Source of the DNA: Cryptomeria japonica
Lineage: Eukaryota > Streptophyta > Pinopsida > Cupressales > Cupressaceae
Direction: 5' to 3'
Length of the DNA: 64,000 nt
Assembly: GCF_030272615.1 (NCBI RefSeq)
Contig: NC_081412.1
Coordinates: 101,119,796 to 101,183,795 of the forward strand
Numbering within the stretch: the first letter of the stretch is position 1; every line of letters starts with the position of its first letter. The notes below the pieces were generated by a model that was not told the origin of the DNA, made no database searches, and saw nothing but the letters and a program-made list of their open reading frames with translations. Position numbers and translations under genes: made by a program. Below, piece after piece: positions 20,559-32,631 of this stretch.

Positions 20559-23500
20559 ATGATGAAGAGGGAAGGTCCAAAGTTTAACAGAGAAAATTTC
20601 TGTATATGGAAAGATAGAATGAAGATATACATCAGAAGCATGGGTGCTCAACACAGGAGCTATGTTGAGAATGCCTATGTTTCCCCTATCAGTACTCTCA
20701 CCGATGACCAAAAGAGAGAGATGCAGGAGAATGGGCAAGTCATGGAAGCCCTAATTTGTAGTTTATCTGACATTGAGTTTATTGATGTCCAAGATAAGGT
20801 AAATCCCAAAGAGGTATGGGATACTCTTGAAAATATCTATGGCAGTGATGAGAATGTAAAACAAGCTAAGGAAGAAAGCCTTAGAGGGAAGTTTGAAGAT
20901 ATGCGGATGATTGAAGGTGAGATCATTCAATAGTATGGAATAAGAATCAAAACCATTGTTGGAGATATCAAGAGTGCAGGTGGTAAAATAGAAAATTCCA
21001 CTGTGGTAAGCAAAGTCCTGAGATCCCTATTGCCGGTCTATGCAATAAGGGTTGCTTCTATTCAGGAGCCGAGATGAATAGACAAGACTAAGGTATCCCT
21101 AGACTCCATCATTGCAAAGTTGACAACCTATGAGCTAAATAGTTTTGATCAGAGTGCTCAAAAGACTCAATCAACTTTTAAAGCTTTTGTTGTACCATCC
21201 AGAAAAGTAAAAGAAGCTAGCACTAGTGGTGAACCAAGATAGAGCAGAGAAATGGATGATGAGGGGATTCTGATGGCATTTGAAGCTCTCCTTGCCAGGA
21301 AACATCCTAAAGGAATTGACAAATATAGAGGTAAGCTACCTTTGAAATGCTTTTCTTGCAACCGGATAGGACATATTGCTGTAAATTGTCCTAATGGCGA
21401 CAACAAAGACAAACCAGAAAGGTTCAAGAAATTCAAAGGAGGAAACTGGAGAAACTGTTTTGTGCTAGTTGATGAAGGTGTCACAGATGAGGAATCAGAG
21501 GATGAAGAAAATGAAGATATTATGTTTGTTGTTGTCAAGGAAGATTTGTCAGACAAGAAGACTCTTGTCTCCCGGTTTGATAATTCCAATGAGTGGATCA
21601 TTGCCAGTGGTTGTTCTCACCATATGACTGGTGACCGGAGCAAGTTTCTATCCTTGGAAGAGTATGATGGTGGTGTGGTTTGCTTTGGCAATGACGCACC
21701 ATGCATGGTCAAAGGCGAAGGGTCTATCTCTCTGAATGGAAAGAGCAGTGCTGACGATGTGTATTGGGTTGATGGTCTCAGACACAACCAACTGAGTGTT
21801 GCCGAGATGAATGACAGTGGCCTCACTTTGGAATTCAAGAATGGAGTTTGCAGAATCAAAGGAAAGAATGGTGAATTGGTGGCCACCGGCATACAGACCA
21901 AAGGTAACCTATTTTAGCTGAATACAAATATAAGTACATTTCTTATGGCTAAATTTGATGATAGCTGGATATGGCATATGAGACTCTACCATGTAAACTT
22001 TGATAACATTGTGAAGGCTAGTAAGATCAAGGCAGTTAGAGGGTTGTTGGTGCTAAGAAAATTGGATAATACCTTGTGTAGAGAGTGTCAATTGGGAAAA
22101 ATATCTTCCTCAACCTTTAAAGGTAAATCTTTCACTGTTGACAACTTGCTTGATCTTGTGCATACTAATTTGTGTGGTCTTATGAAAACTAGAAGTGTGC
22201 AGGGTGATAGGTACTTCATGATTCTCACTAATGACTGCTCAAGAATGATGTGGGTCACATTCTTGAAAGACAAGTCTGAAGCCTTTGTAAAGTTCAAGGC
22301 TTTCAGAGCATTAGTGGAGAAGGAAAGCGGTAAAAGGTTCAAGTGCCTGAGAACTGATCAAGGAGGGGAATTCACTTCCGCTGAATTCAATAAGTACTGT
22401 GAAGAACATGGCATCAAGAGGCAACTGTCTGCCCCTCGGACTCCATAGCAAAATGTCCTAGAAAAGCAGAGTAATCGGACTGTGGTTGAAGTAGCTAGAA
22501 CCATGTTGATTCAAGGAAAGGTAGCTCACACTTTTTGGAGAGAAGCGGTGAGCATTGTAGTCTACACAATGAACCGGGTACTCATCAAGAAAGGTAAGGA
22601 TAAAACTCCTTATGAGTATTGGATAGGTAAGACAATTGTGGTTAGCTACTTTAGAGTGTTTGGTAGCAAATGTTACATCAAGAGGAGTGAACACCAGAGC
22701 AAATTTGACGTGAAATGCGATGAGGGAATATTCCTAGGATATTCGACCAAGAGAAAAGCTCTCAAGTGTTTCAACAATAGGACTTAGAGAATTATGGAAA
22801 GTATCAATGTAAGAGTTGATGAAACCTCTGAGAAAACTGAGGAAACCGACAGTGAGCAAGCGGTAAATGAACCGGTTGTAACCTTTTGGGAACCGGTTGT
22901 CAGTCAACCAAGTACTAGTAACAATGTTCCTACACCGATAGATGTAGATGTTGATACTGATGGAGATGAGGATGAAGAATAAAAGCAAGAGGAATCCATT
23001 AAGACCATTCCTCGGTATGTCAAGCTGAATCATGATCCTAAGCAGATCATAGGAGATAAGGATGCAGGAATCCTTACAAGAAGAAAGTTCAGAGAAAACT
23101 CATGTATGATCTCTGAATTTGAGCCTAAATCATTTAAAGAGGCCCATAAAGATGAAGACTAGATCAAGGAAATGGAAGAGGAACTTGACCAGATAGAGAA
23201 AAATGGTACATGGTCCTTGGTACCCAGACTAGAGCATAAAAATGTCATTGGTACCAAATGGGTTTTAAGAAATAAGTTGAATGAGGATGGCATAGTGATT
23301 AGGAACAAAGCCAGATTGGTGTGCAAAGGATATGCTCAAGAAGAAGGAGAAGACTATGGAGAAACCTTTGCTCCTGTAGCCAGATTGGAAGGAGTCTGTA
23401 TGCTTCTTGCATATGCAGCTTTTAAAGGTTTCAAAGTATATCAAATGGATGTAAAATCTGCATTCCTAAATGGTTTACTTGAAGAGGAGGTGTATAGTGA

Positions 23501-24656
23501 GCAACTAGATGGGTTTTCCCTATCTGAAGACAAAGACATGGTATGTAGGCTACATAAAGACTTATATGGTCTAAAGCAGGCACCTAGAGCATGGTATGAA
23601 TGTCTGCATTCCCATCTTGTGAAGATTGGATTTGAGAGAACAAGTGAAGATAGCAATATCTACTTGAAGTCTGAAGGAGATCAAATCCTGATCTATGAGG
23701 TATTTGTTGATGACATTATCTTTGGTGGAGATGACAAGATGAGTCATGAGTTTGCAGATGAGATGAAGAAAGAGTTTGAAATGTCACTCATAGGGGAGAT
23801 TAAATTCTTCATTGGACTATAGATCTAGCAGATGAAAGAAGGAATCTTTATCACTCAGTCCAAGTATGTCAAAGTGGTGTTGAAGACCTTTGGCATGGAA
23901 GATAGAAAACCAGTTGGTACTCCAATGGTGACTGGTTGTAAACTATCCAAAGAAGATGACTCAACATTGGTTGATGAGAAGGAATACCAATCAATGATTG
24001 GTAAGTTGCATTATGTAGTGCATAGCAGACTAGATATTGCACATGTAGTTGGCATTACTGCAAGATTCTAGAAAATCCCAAGAGAATCCCACTTGGTTGT
24101 AGTCAAGCGGATTCTTAGGTATTTGAAGGGAACTGTTGACTATGGATTGTGGTATCCATATAACAAGGATTTCAACTTGAAAGTTTACATAGATGCTGAT
24201 TGGGCAGGCAATATAGATGACTGGAAAAGCACAACCGGTGGTGCATTCTTTCTCAGTAGTAGAATGGTCTCATGGATGAGTAAGAAGCAGAGTTGTATCT
24301 CTCAGTCTATAGTGGAAGCAGAGTATGTTGCAGCTTTCATGAACTGCACTCAGACAATTTGGATGAAGCATGTATTAAATGGCTTCAAAGTTCCTGTATC
24401 TGAACCAGTAAGTATATTTTGTGACAATACTAGTGCAATTAATATCTCCAAGAATCCGGTTTTACATTCTAGAACCAAGCACTTTGAGGTTATGTATCAT
24501 TTCTTGAGGGCAAAGGTTCAAAACAAAGAGATTGCACTGGAACATGTTTCCAGTGAGGAGCAATTAGCAAACATATTCACCAAGCCTCTCCCAAAGGGTA
24601 CATTTATGTACTTAAGAGGTGAATTAGGGGTGTTTCCCCTTCAAGAGGTAAACTAA
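20559..24656 (+). pseudogene. Copia-1 gag-pol polyprotein, one frame with 11 premature stops
   Basis: The whole 1,366-codon polyprotein stays in one frame, from ATG at 20559 to TAA at 24654-24656. The order is Gag (codons 1-260), an intact CCHC knuckle CFSCNRIGHIAVNC (264-277), protease (site near 349), integrase (from about 463), RT (from about 870) and RNase H (from about 1180). The protease motif reads IIASGCSHHMTG, with Ala replacing the catalytic Asp. The integrase first Asp is Asn (VHTNLCG); TDQGGEF is intact. RT keeps FVDDIIFGG. Premature stops begin at 20931, 21075 (TGA), 21240, 21915, 22446, 22785, 22980 (TAA), 23160, 23820, 23826 and 24069; the other nine are TAG. The related Copia-2 has Gln at six of those nine and Trp at one. 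Confidence 0.95.
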
Positions 24657-24901
24657 AGGTATATGCTCCACATCAGTCAGGTATTGCATAGTCAAATTTT
24701 CATTCAGGATTGATGTGTTGAAGGATGCTACTCCTCAAGGGGAGCAACATAATGGAGTAGGGAAGCTTGTGCCTCCACTTTGGCATTGTTGTAAAAGGGG
24801 GAGAAGATGAGAAGAAGAGAAGATATTTGCAGAAATTGGGGGAGAAGATGTGAAGCGGAGAGATATCTTTGTATATTTCCATCAATGCCAAAGGGGGAGA
24901 T
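24657..24901 (+). other. Copia-1 3' spacer with multiple polypurine tracts
   Basis: Purine tracts occur at about 24737 (CAAGGGGAG), 24795 (AAAAGGGGGAGAAG), 24837 (TTGGGGGAGAAG) and 24890-24900 (AAAGGGGGAGA, touching the LTR). The last follows CATCAATGCC, a word also seen beside the purine tracts of the 46-52 kb element. Such repeated tracts are characteristic of Sireviruses. Confidence 0.75.
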
Positions 24902-26368
24902 TGTTGGCATTATGTGAACCAGTATGAGGACATAATGATATTGTATGTTGTCATTGATGTCAATATTCTAAAGAGGTGAGAACGGGCATATGTGAGAACT
25001 GGTATAACATTGTGAACCGACATTTGTGCCAAAGTGAAGTGGTGTGTTTATTCAAGGTGAACTGGCATATGGTTATGGGAACTGGCACATGGAAGCATTG
25101 TATGACTACCAGTTGGTAGTCTCAACTTCAGGGTTTCTGGTTGAAGTGCTTCAGGCTTGTGTGGCTCAACCACTGACTTTGTGTGATGAGTTAGCATGGT
25201 AAGGAAGTTGCCACATAAGCCTTGTGTGCGTAAAGGATCTTGCATGAAGGAGATTGTTCCTATCTACCTTGAGAATGTGCAAAGTCTGTAAACAGTGATA
25301 ACGTATGATGGGTTATCAGCCGCTATGAAATTGGTAGAAAATGGATGATGGAGATTGGATCAAGACTATTGCATTAAATGCAGTGTGCTCAACGATCAGG
25401 ATTGAACCATTTGAATTCCTTAGCGTAACAGGTTTTAGGGTTTAGGGCTTATGCTACCGACCTATCTGTTTTCCTATAAGGTTGATGTTGTGATTCTTTC
25501 TGAGGTTGTTGGCAAAAGTTGTGTGTGTGTATCCAAGAGACGGGATACGTGATTCTTGCCAGACCAAAAGGAGAGGAGTGATACCTGCAGAGTGTAAGTG
25601 CAGAAGGTGAATATGAGCTTAAGCGGATCTGCATTGGCATTAAGTATTGTTACCAGAACATTGTAATACCTATTGATCTGTAATCACCTCAACAATTGGA
25701 AAATCCCTTAATAGGGTAGCTTTAACTGGCTTGATGCAAATCCTTTAATAGGGTGACTCAAAATAATTGAGTTCTTGAAATCCTCTAACAAGGTAACCTT
25801 TAACAGGGTTTAACCCTTAACCGGGTGTTCTTGGAATCCCTTAATCGGGTGATCCCTAATAGGATTGGTTCCTAACAGGACCTATTATATCAGTCTTTAA
25901 CCAGACAAGGCTCCTAATAGAGCGTACTTCTAAAGAGTTCAAAAACAAGCTTGTGGGTATTCATCCCCACCATGGTTTTTCCCTGTTGGGTTTCCATGTG
26001 AAAATTATGTGTGTCATGTGTGATGTCTTCTTCATGTGATGCTTTGTTGTTTTGTGTCAAGCGGTGAATCTTGTTGATCTAGCTGCTCATATGTATATCT
26101 TTGATGATAGATTACTTGTTCATGTATTAGGGTGAAATGGAAATGAAGTGTTAGAGTATATGATAAGATAGGTATTAACCGATTTATGCTTGTCTTAGTT
26201 ATTCTTGGTTTTTTCCAGTTGTACTATGTTTTAGGACCTATGTTACTGTTTGTCTGTCAATGCACAATGTCTATTGACAAATCGGTCTAAGAGTGTGTTT
26301 TTGTCTATACTGATTCACCCCCCCTCTCAGTATCGGTTTGGGACTATTCTTTCATCATTGAGTTATCA
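24902..26368 (+). repeat. Copia-1 3' LTR
   Basis: It starts TGTTGGCATTATG right after the purine tract and ends ATTGAGTTATCA. It is about 50 bp longer than the 5' LTR, mainly from an extra stretch with two more CTTTAATAGGGTGA-type repeats near 25715-25755 and 25825-25850. Confidence 0.95.
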
Positions 26369-26373
26369 CATAC

Positions 26374-26452
26374 TAGTTCACCCGCACTTATTGACATCAA
26401 TGAAAAGATACATTATCATCATATCATCATACCGGTTCATCATATGCCAACA
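26374..26452 (-). repeat. Copia-2 3' LTR, remaining end
   Basis: This is the continuation of the LTR cut at 19070. It ends CATATGCCAACA, the same end as the right LTR at 32344. Confidence 0.9.
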
Positions 26453-26758
26453 ATCTCCCCCTTTGGCATTGATGGCAATACTCAGTGTAGCATTGTAATT
26501 AGAAACATCATAGACTAGTGCAACTATAACATATATCTTCATCACCAGATATCTTCTCCCATATCATACATCATCAGATATATGCTCCCATATCATACAT
26601 CATCATATATCTTCTCCCCCTTTGAGAACAATGCCAAAGTGGAGGCACAAGCTCCCATACTTCCACTATGCTTCTCCCCGTATGGAGTAGCATCCTTCAA
26701 CACATTAATCCTGAAATATTTGTCACTGTAATACCTGACTGATGTGGAGCAAACATTT
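26453..26758 (-). other. Copia-2 3' spacer with several polypurine tracts
   Basis: On the minus strand, purine tracts lie at about 26453-26466 (GCCAAAGGGGGAGAT beside the LTR), 26613-26624 (CAAAGGGGGAGAAG) and 26671-26680 (ACGGGGAGAAG). The arrangement mirrors the Copia-1 spacer. Confidence 0.7.
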
Positions 26759-29700
26759 TTAATTCACTTTATGAAGGGGAAGAACCCCTAATTCACCTCT
26801 TAAATAGGTAAATGTAGTTTTTAATAAGGGCTTAGTGAATATGTTTGCTAGCTGCTCCTTACTGGAAACATGTTCTAATACAACCTATTTGTTTTGAACC
26901 TTCTCTCTCAAGAAATGATACTTGAGCTTAATGTTATTAGTTCTAGTATGCAATACCAGATTCTTAGAAATATTTTTTGCACTTGTGTTGTCACAAAATA
27001 TATTCACCAGTTCAAATATAGGTACTTTGAAACCATCCAATACATGTTTCATCCAGATTGCTTGAGTGTAGTTCATAAATGTTGCCACATACTCTGGTTT
27101 AGCTGTAGACTGGGAAGTACAACTTTTCTTCTTACTCATCCATGAGACTAGTCTTCCACCAAGAAAAAATGCTCCACCGGTTGTGCTCTTCCGATCATCC
27201 ACATTACCTACCTAATTTGCATTGGTAAATACCTTGATATTAAAATCACCATTGTATGGATACCACAATCCATAATCAACTATCCCTTTTAAGTATCTAA
27301 GAATCCTCTTGACTGCTACTGAGTGGGATTCTCTTGGAATTTTCTGAAAACGGGACACAATGTGCAATGCATGAGCAATATTTGGTTTGCTGTGTACCAC
27401 ATAGTGCAGCTTATTGATCATTGAATGGTACTCCTTCCCATTCACTAATGCTGAATCATCTTCCTTAGTCAATTTACAGCCGGTCACCATTGGTGTACCA
27501 ACCAGTTTTCTCTCCTCCATGCCAAAGGTCTTCAATACCTCTTTGACATACTTGGACTGGGTAATAAAGATTCCTTCTTTCATCTGTTGAATCTGTAGAC
27601 CAATGAAGAACTTTATCTCTCCAATGAGAGACATCTCAAACTCTTTCTTCATTTCATCTACAAATACATGGCTCATTTCATCATATCCTCCAAAGATTAT
27701 GTCATCTACCAACACTTCATAGATCAAAATCTGATTACCTATAGATTTCAGGTAGATGTTGCTATCCTCACTTGTTCTTTGAAATCCTATCTTCACAAGA
27801 TGGAGTGTAATCATTCATAGCATGCCCTTGGTGCTTGTTTCAATCCATACAGGGCCTTTTGTAATCTACACACCATGTTACTATCTTCTGATAAATAAAA
27901 CCCATCTGGTTTCTCAATATACACTTCCTCTTCTAGGATTCCATTGAAGAATGCAGACTTCACATCCATCTGGCATACCTTGAATCCCTTAAATGCTACA
28001 AATGCAAGTAGCATTTGAACACCTTCCAGTCTAGCCACTAGGCCAAAGGTTTCTCCATAGTCTTCTCCCTATTCCTGAGCATATCCCTTGCATACAAGTC
28101 TTGCTTTGTTCCTTAAAATTGTGCCTTCTTCATTTATCTTATTCCTGAAGACCCATTTGGTACCTATGACATTCTTGTGTTCTGGTCTAGGTACCATAGA
28201 CCATGTTGCATTCTTTTCTATCTGGTCTAGCTCCTCTTCCATTGCCTTAATCCAGACTTCATCTGTAAGTGCCTCTCTAGTAGTCTTAGGCTCAAATATA
28301 GAAATCACGCAAGAGTTCTCTTTCACCTTTCTTCTTGTGAGTATCCCTGCATCTTTATCTCCTATGATCTGCTTCGGATTATGAGGTAGTTTCACATATC
28401 TAGGAATGACTCTAGCTAGTTCTTCTTTCTTTTCCTCTTCTTCTTCATCTCCATCTTCTTCTTCACCTACTGCAGCTTCTACCAATATGGGAACACTGAG
28501 GTCTTTGCTTGTTTCTTTCTTAACCAGTTCCAAGAACGTTACACTTGGTTCATCTTCCACTTGCTTGCTATAGGTTTCCTCAGGCTCCTCAGGGGATTCA
28601 TCAACCTTGACATTGATACTCTTAACAATTTCATGTGTCCTATTGTTGTAGCACTTGAGAGATTTTCTCTTAGTTGAATATCCCAAAAATATTCCTTCAT
28701 CACATTTAGCATCAAACTTTCTTAGATGCTCACCTCTCTTGATGTAACACTTACTGCCAAATACTTTAAAATAACTCACAGTGGGAGTCTTCTCGGTCCA
28801 GTACTCATAAGGGGTTTTAACTTTACCTTTCTTGATGAGTACCTGGTTCATAGTATAGATTGTAGTGCTCACCGCTTCTCTCCAAAAAGTGTGAGCAACC
28901 TTTCCTTGGATTAGCATTGTTCTAGCCACTTCAATTGCAGTCCTATTATTTCTTTCTGCTATTCCATTCTGTTGTGGTGTCATTGGGGTAGACAACTGCC
29001 TTTTGATACTATTCTCTTCATAATACTTGTTGAATTTATCAGAAGTGAATTCACCTCCTTGATCAGTTATTAGGCATTTTATTCTTCTACCACTCTCCTT
29101 CTCAACCAATACTCTAAAGGCTTTGAACTTTCTAAGTGGCTCAGACTTGTCTTTCAAGAATGTGACCCACATCATTCTTGAGCCATTATTAGTAAGAATC
29201 ATGAAATACCTATCTCCCTAAATACTTCTAGTTTTCATTGGACCATACATATCAGTATGCACAAGATGAAGTAAGTTCTCTGCTGAAAAAGACTTACCTT
29301 TGAAAATTGAGGAAGACATCTTTCGAAGTTGGCATTCTTTGCACAAAGAATTCTCCGTTTTGTTCAACAAAGGCAATACTCTTACTGCCTTGATCTTACT
29401 CACCTTTACAATATTATCAAAGTTCACATGACAAAGTCTCCTATGCCATATCCAACTATCATCAAACTTCACCATCAGACATCAACTAATCTTGGCATTC
29501 AACTAAAACAAGGTACCTCTGGTTTGCTGACCAGTGGTAATAAGTTTACCACTCTTTCCAATTATACTGCAGACTCCACCTTTGAACTCCAGAACAAGTC
29601 CTTTGCCATTTAGCTGACCAACACTCAAAAGGTTGTGCTTAAGAACTTCTACCCAGTAGACAACATTTGCACTGCTCTTTCCTTTTAGTGAGACAGATCC

Positions 29701-30861
29701 TTTGCCTTTTACCAAGCATGGTACATCATTGCCAAACCAGACAACACTTTCGTCATGTTCTTCTAGAGACAGAGACTTTCCCTGGTCACCAGTCATGTGG
29801 TGAGAACAACCACTATCAATAATCCACTCATTAGAGTTGTCAATGCAAGAGACAAGTGCTTTCTTGTGAGACACTTCTTTCAATACAACTACAAACACTA
29901 TGTCCTCATTCTCTTCATCCTCAAATTCTTCATCAGTAACACCTTCATCCACTGCAACAATACAATTTCTTCTATTTCCTCCTTTATACTTTCTAAACCT
30001 CTCCGGTTTATCCTTATTGTCATTGTTAGGACACTTAACAACTATATGTCCTATCTTATTACAGGAAAAACATTTTAAAGGAAGATTACCTCTATATTGT
30101 CTAGTGCCTTTTGGAAGTCTCTTAGCAAGAAGATCTTCAAACTCCATTAGAATCTCTTAATCTTCCATACCTCTGCTTTGCATGGATTCATAACTAGTAC
30201 TTACTTCTTTTCCTTTTCTAGTTGGTGCAACGGATGCTCTAAATGTTGACTCAGTAATTTGAACACTGCCATCATAGCTATTCAACTCATATGCAGTCAA
30301 CTTTGCAATGATAGAGTCTAAGGATACCTTGGTTTTGTAGATAGACCTTAGTTCCTGAATAGCAGCAACTCTGATTGCATAGACTGGGAACAACAATCTC
30401 AAAACTTTACTGACAACGCTGGCATCATCAATTGTTCCACTAGTGCTCTTAATATCTCCAACCACAGTCTTGATCCTTATGCCATATTGTTGAATGGTCT
30501 CCCCTTCAACCATCCTCATGTCCTCAAATTTTCCTCTAAGGCTTTCTTCCTTAGCTTGCTTGACATTCTCATCACTACCATAAATAGTTTCCAATGTGTC
30601 ACATACATCCTTAGGATTTTCCTTATCTTGTACATCAATGAACTCAGCATCGAACAGGTTGCTAATAAGGGCTTCCATGACTTGCCCATTTTTTTGAATC
30701 TCTCTTTTTTGATCATCAATTAGAGTGCCAGTGGGGATTAGATAGGCATTCTCAACATAGCTCCAATGTTGAGCACCCAAACTCTTGATATAGATCTTCA
30801 TTCTTTCCTTCCATATTTTGAAGTTATCTCTATTGAACGTAGGACCTTCCCTCTTCATCAT
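26759..30861 (-). pseudogene. Copia-2 gag-pol polyprotein with stops and one frameshift
   Basis: From ATG at 30861 to TAA at 26759-26761 the protein aligns end to end with Copia-1. Gag is 30861-30157. A knuckle CFSCNKIGHIVVKC and an intact protease site IIDSGCSHHMTG lie in 30147-29503. The integrase keeps VHTDMYG, TDQGGEF and a GIAERNNRT-type Glu segment (29475-28900). RT keeps MDVKSAFFNG and VDDIIFGG, and RNase H runs to 26885. Stops lie at 30157, 29503, 29218, 28069, 27212 and 26882, with one frameshift near 27812. Two TAG stops are Gln (29218) and Trp (27212) in Copia-1. A run of acidic residues separates integrase from RT, as in Copia-1. Confidence 0.9.
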
Positions 30862-30913
30862 TAAAGCAGGATCTTTTACCTTAAGAGGTTAAGCTTATAT
30901 CACCAAGGACTTG

Positions 30914-30932
30914 GAGTCACTCTGATACCAAT
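30914..30932 (-). promoter_or_regulatory. Copia-2 primer-binding site
   Basis: The reverse complement reads TTGGTATCAGAGTGACTCC just inside the right LTR, matching the initiator Met-tRNA primer site. It identifies the right LTR as the 5' LTR. Confidence 0.85.
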
Positions 30933-32344
30933 TGATGAATAATGATGAACAAAAAATCCCCTGATTGGTATTGAGAGGGGAGGGGTGTGAATCAATACAT
31001 ACAAAAAATTCTCCACAACTTATCAAGCTAAAACAATGCTAACCGGTTGTCTTTATCACTGAACTTAACCATGGCAGTATCGGTTAAATACAATAAGACT
31101 TTAGACAACTAAACCAGTAAAATTGAATACTTCAAATATCATTCAACACTTGATAACTACTTCCCCAATATACATATGCATGTGTTAAACCAGTAATACC
31201 ATAACCATTAGCTTTGCATGCATAATTAGTTAAACAAAGACTGCATAATCATCACATGTAAAATGCACAACTCATAACACAAATTTTTCACGTGGAAACC
31301 CAAATGGGAAAAACCAGGGTGGGGATGAATACCCACAAGCTTGTTTTGAACTCTTTTGAAGCTCACTCTGTTAGGATCCTAGTCTGGTTAAAGACTTTAC
31401 AATAAGGTTCTACTAGGAACTGATCCTATTAAAGATCACCCAGTTAAGGGATGGCAATATACCCTATTAAAGGTTACCCCGCTAGAGGATTTGAAGAATT
31501 CAATGAACTTGAGTCACCTGGTTAGAGGTTTTACAATAATCTTGTTAAAGCTACCTGGCAAAGGGATTTTCCTACTATTGAAATGGTTAGAAGACAACAG
31601 GTAAAGCTCTGATCTGATAACAACACTACATGCTAATGCAGATCCTTTTCAGCTCCTCTACTCTGGAGTTTTCCACTCACTAGTCTGGCAAGTATCTCAT
31701 CACTTAGATATAAACATAACATTTTCCAACAAATTACAATAAAAAACATCATCGACCTTATAGACAATAATTAGGTCTATAACATAAACCCTAAACCCTA
31801 AGCATTTTTGGTTTACAATTACAAGTGGTCTAGTCCTGATCATCCAAACACTTTGCATAGAATAAACCAATCTCAAACAGATCATAAGTCATTCTACATC
31901 ATCCATTCTTCACTGCATATGGGAATCAGTAACCCATCACGCTCTCTTCACATACCGCTAAGAAAAATGTTCATTCCCGAGGTAGACATTTAATGCAATC
32001 AATCTTCACATGCAAGATCTTCAAGGAAATCTTTCACATGCACAAAACTGATGTGGCATCTTGATCTCATCCTTATCTCTTAGAAAACTCATCATAGAAT
32101 GTCACTGATTGCATCACACAAGCTAGATTACCAAACTAGAAACCCTAGGGCCGAGACTACCAACCGGTAGTCACACGTAGTGAAACCATGACACCGGTTC
32201 ACTTCATCTCTTCATATCAGTTCTCCAACTTGAACATCAACAACAACTTCTTCCAATCTTCATATCGGTTCACCTGCACTTATTGACATCAATGACAACA
32301 TACATTATCATCATATCATCATATCAGTTTATCATATGCCAACA
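30933..32344 (-). repeat. Copia-2 5' LTR
   Basis: It starts TGATGAATAATGATG and ends CATATGCCAACA. The shared hairpin module is at 31285-31340, the degenerate CTAACAGGG-type repeats at 31365-31575 and the telomere-like AACCCTAAACCCTAAG at about 31788-31802. Confidence 0.9.
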
Positions 32345-32349
32345 AATAT

Positions 32350-32630
32350 CCCCAAAAATGAGCTCAATATATTGCTTATCTGGTGAAAATAGGGGGGGTT
32401 TTAATTCAAGCTGTTTATTGGGAGGGGTTGACAAAAATAGAGTTTAGCACAATAATTTCTGAAAATAGGGGGATTCTTTAGTATGCCATGAATGCACGTG
32501 ATATAACCCATGTTCACTAAGTGAATCCCCCATGACTTGTACCTCTCCTAGAGTATCTCTTATTCATGAAGAAATAGTTAATACTTTTATTAATGATCTC
32601 TCCAATGAAGATGCAACATTGAAAAGTAAT
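32350..32630. other. Unassigned host sequence flanking the nested stack
   Basis: It begins CCCCAAAAATGAGC, the continuation of the sequence that ended at 11573 before the gypsy and Copia-2 insertions. GAAAATAGGGGG occurs twice (near 32385 and 32460). No gene seen. Confidence 0.5.
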
Positions 32631-32631
32631 T

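Larger units (their letters stand above)
19071..26368 (+). mobile_element. Copia-1: Sirevirus-like Ty1/copia element nested in Copia-2, TSD CATAC
   Basis: The LTRs are 19071-20487 and 24902-26368. The primer site is at 20490 and the single gag-pol frame at 20559-24656. Four purine tracts lie between 24735 and 24901. The flanks are CATAC at 19066-19070 and CATAC at 26369-26373, a perfect TSD. Removing the element and one CATAC restores a continuous Copia-2 LTR. It is therefore younger than Copia-2, its close relative in opposite orientation. It is dead: 11 premature stops and at least two changed catalytic residues. Confidence 0.95.
17710..32344 (-). mobile_element. Copia-2: Sirevirus-like Ty1/copia element, split by Copia-1
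   Basis: The LTRs are at 17710-19070 plus 26374-26452 (left, 3' LTR) and 30933-32344 (right, 5' LTR). The minus-strand gag-pol is at 26759-30861, with integrase before RT as in Ty1/copia. The flanking words GATAT (17705-17709) and AATAT (32345-32349) match at four of five bases. Several purine tracts lie between pol and the 3' LTR, a Sirevirus trait. Subtracting Copia-1 and its TSD leaves about 7.3 kb. The frame carries several stops and one frameshift, but the key catalytic residues are mostly intact. Confidence 0.9.
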
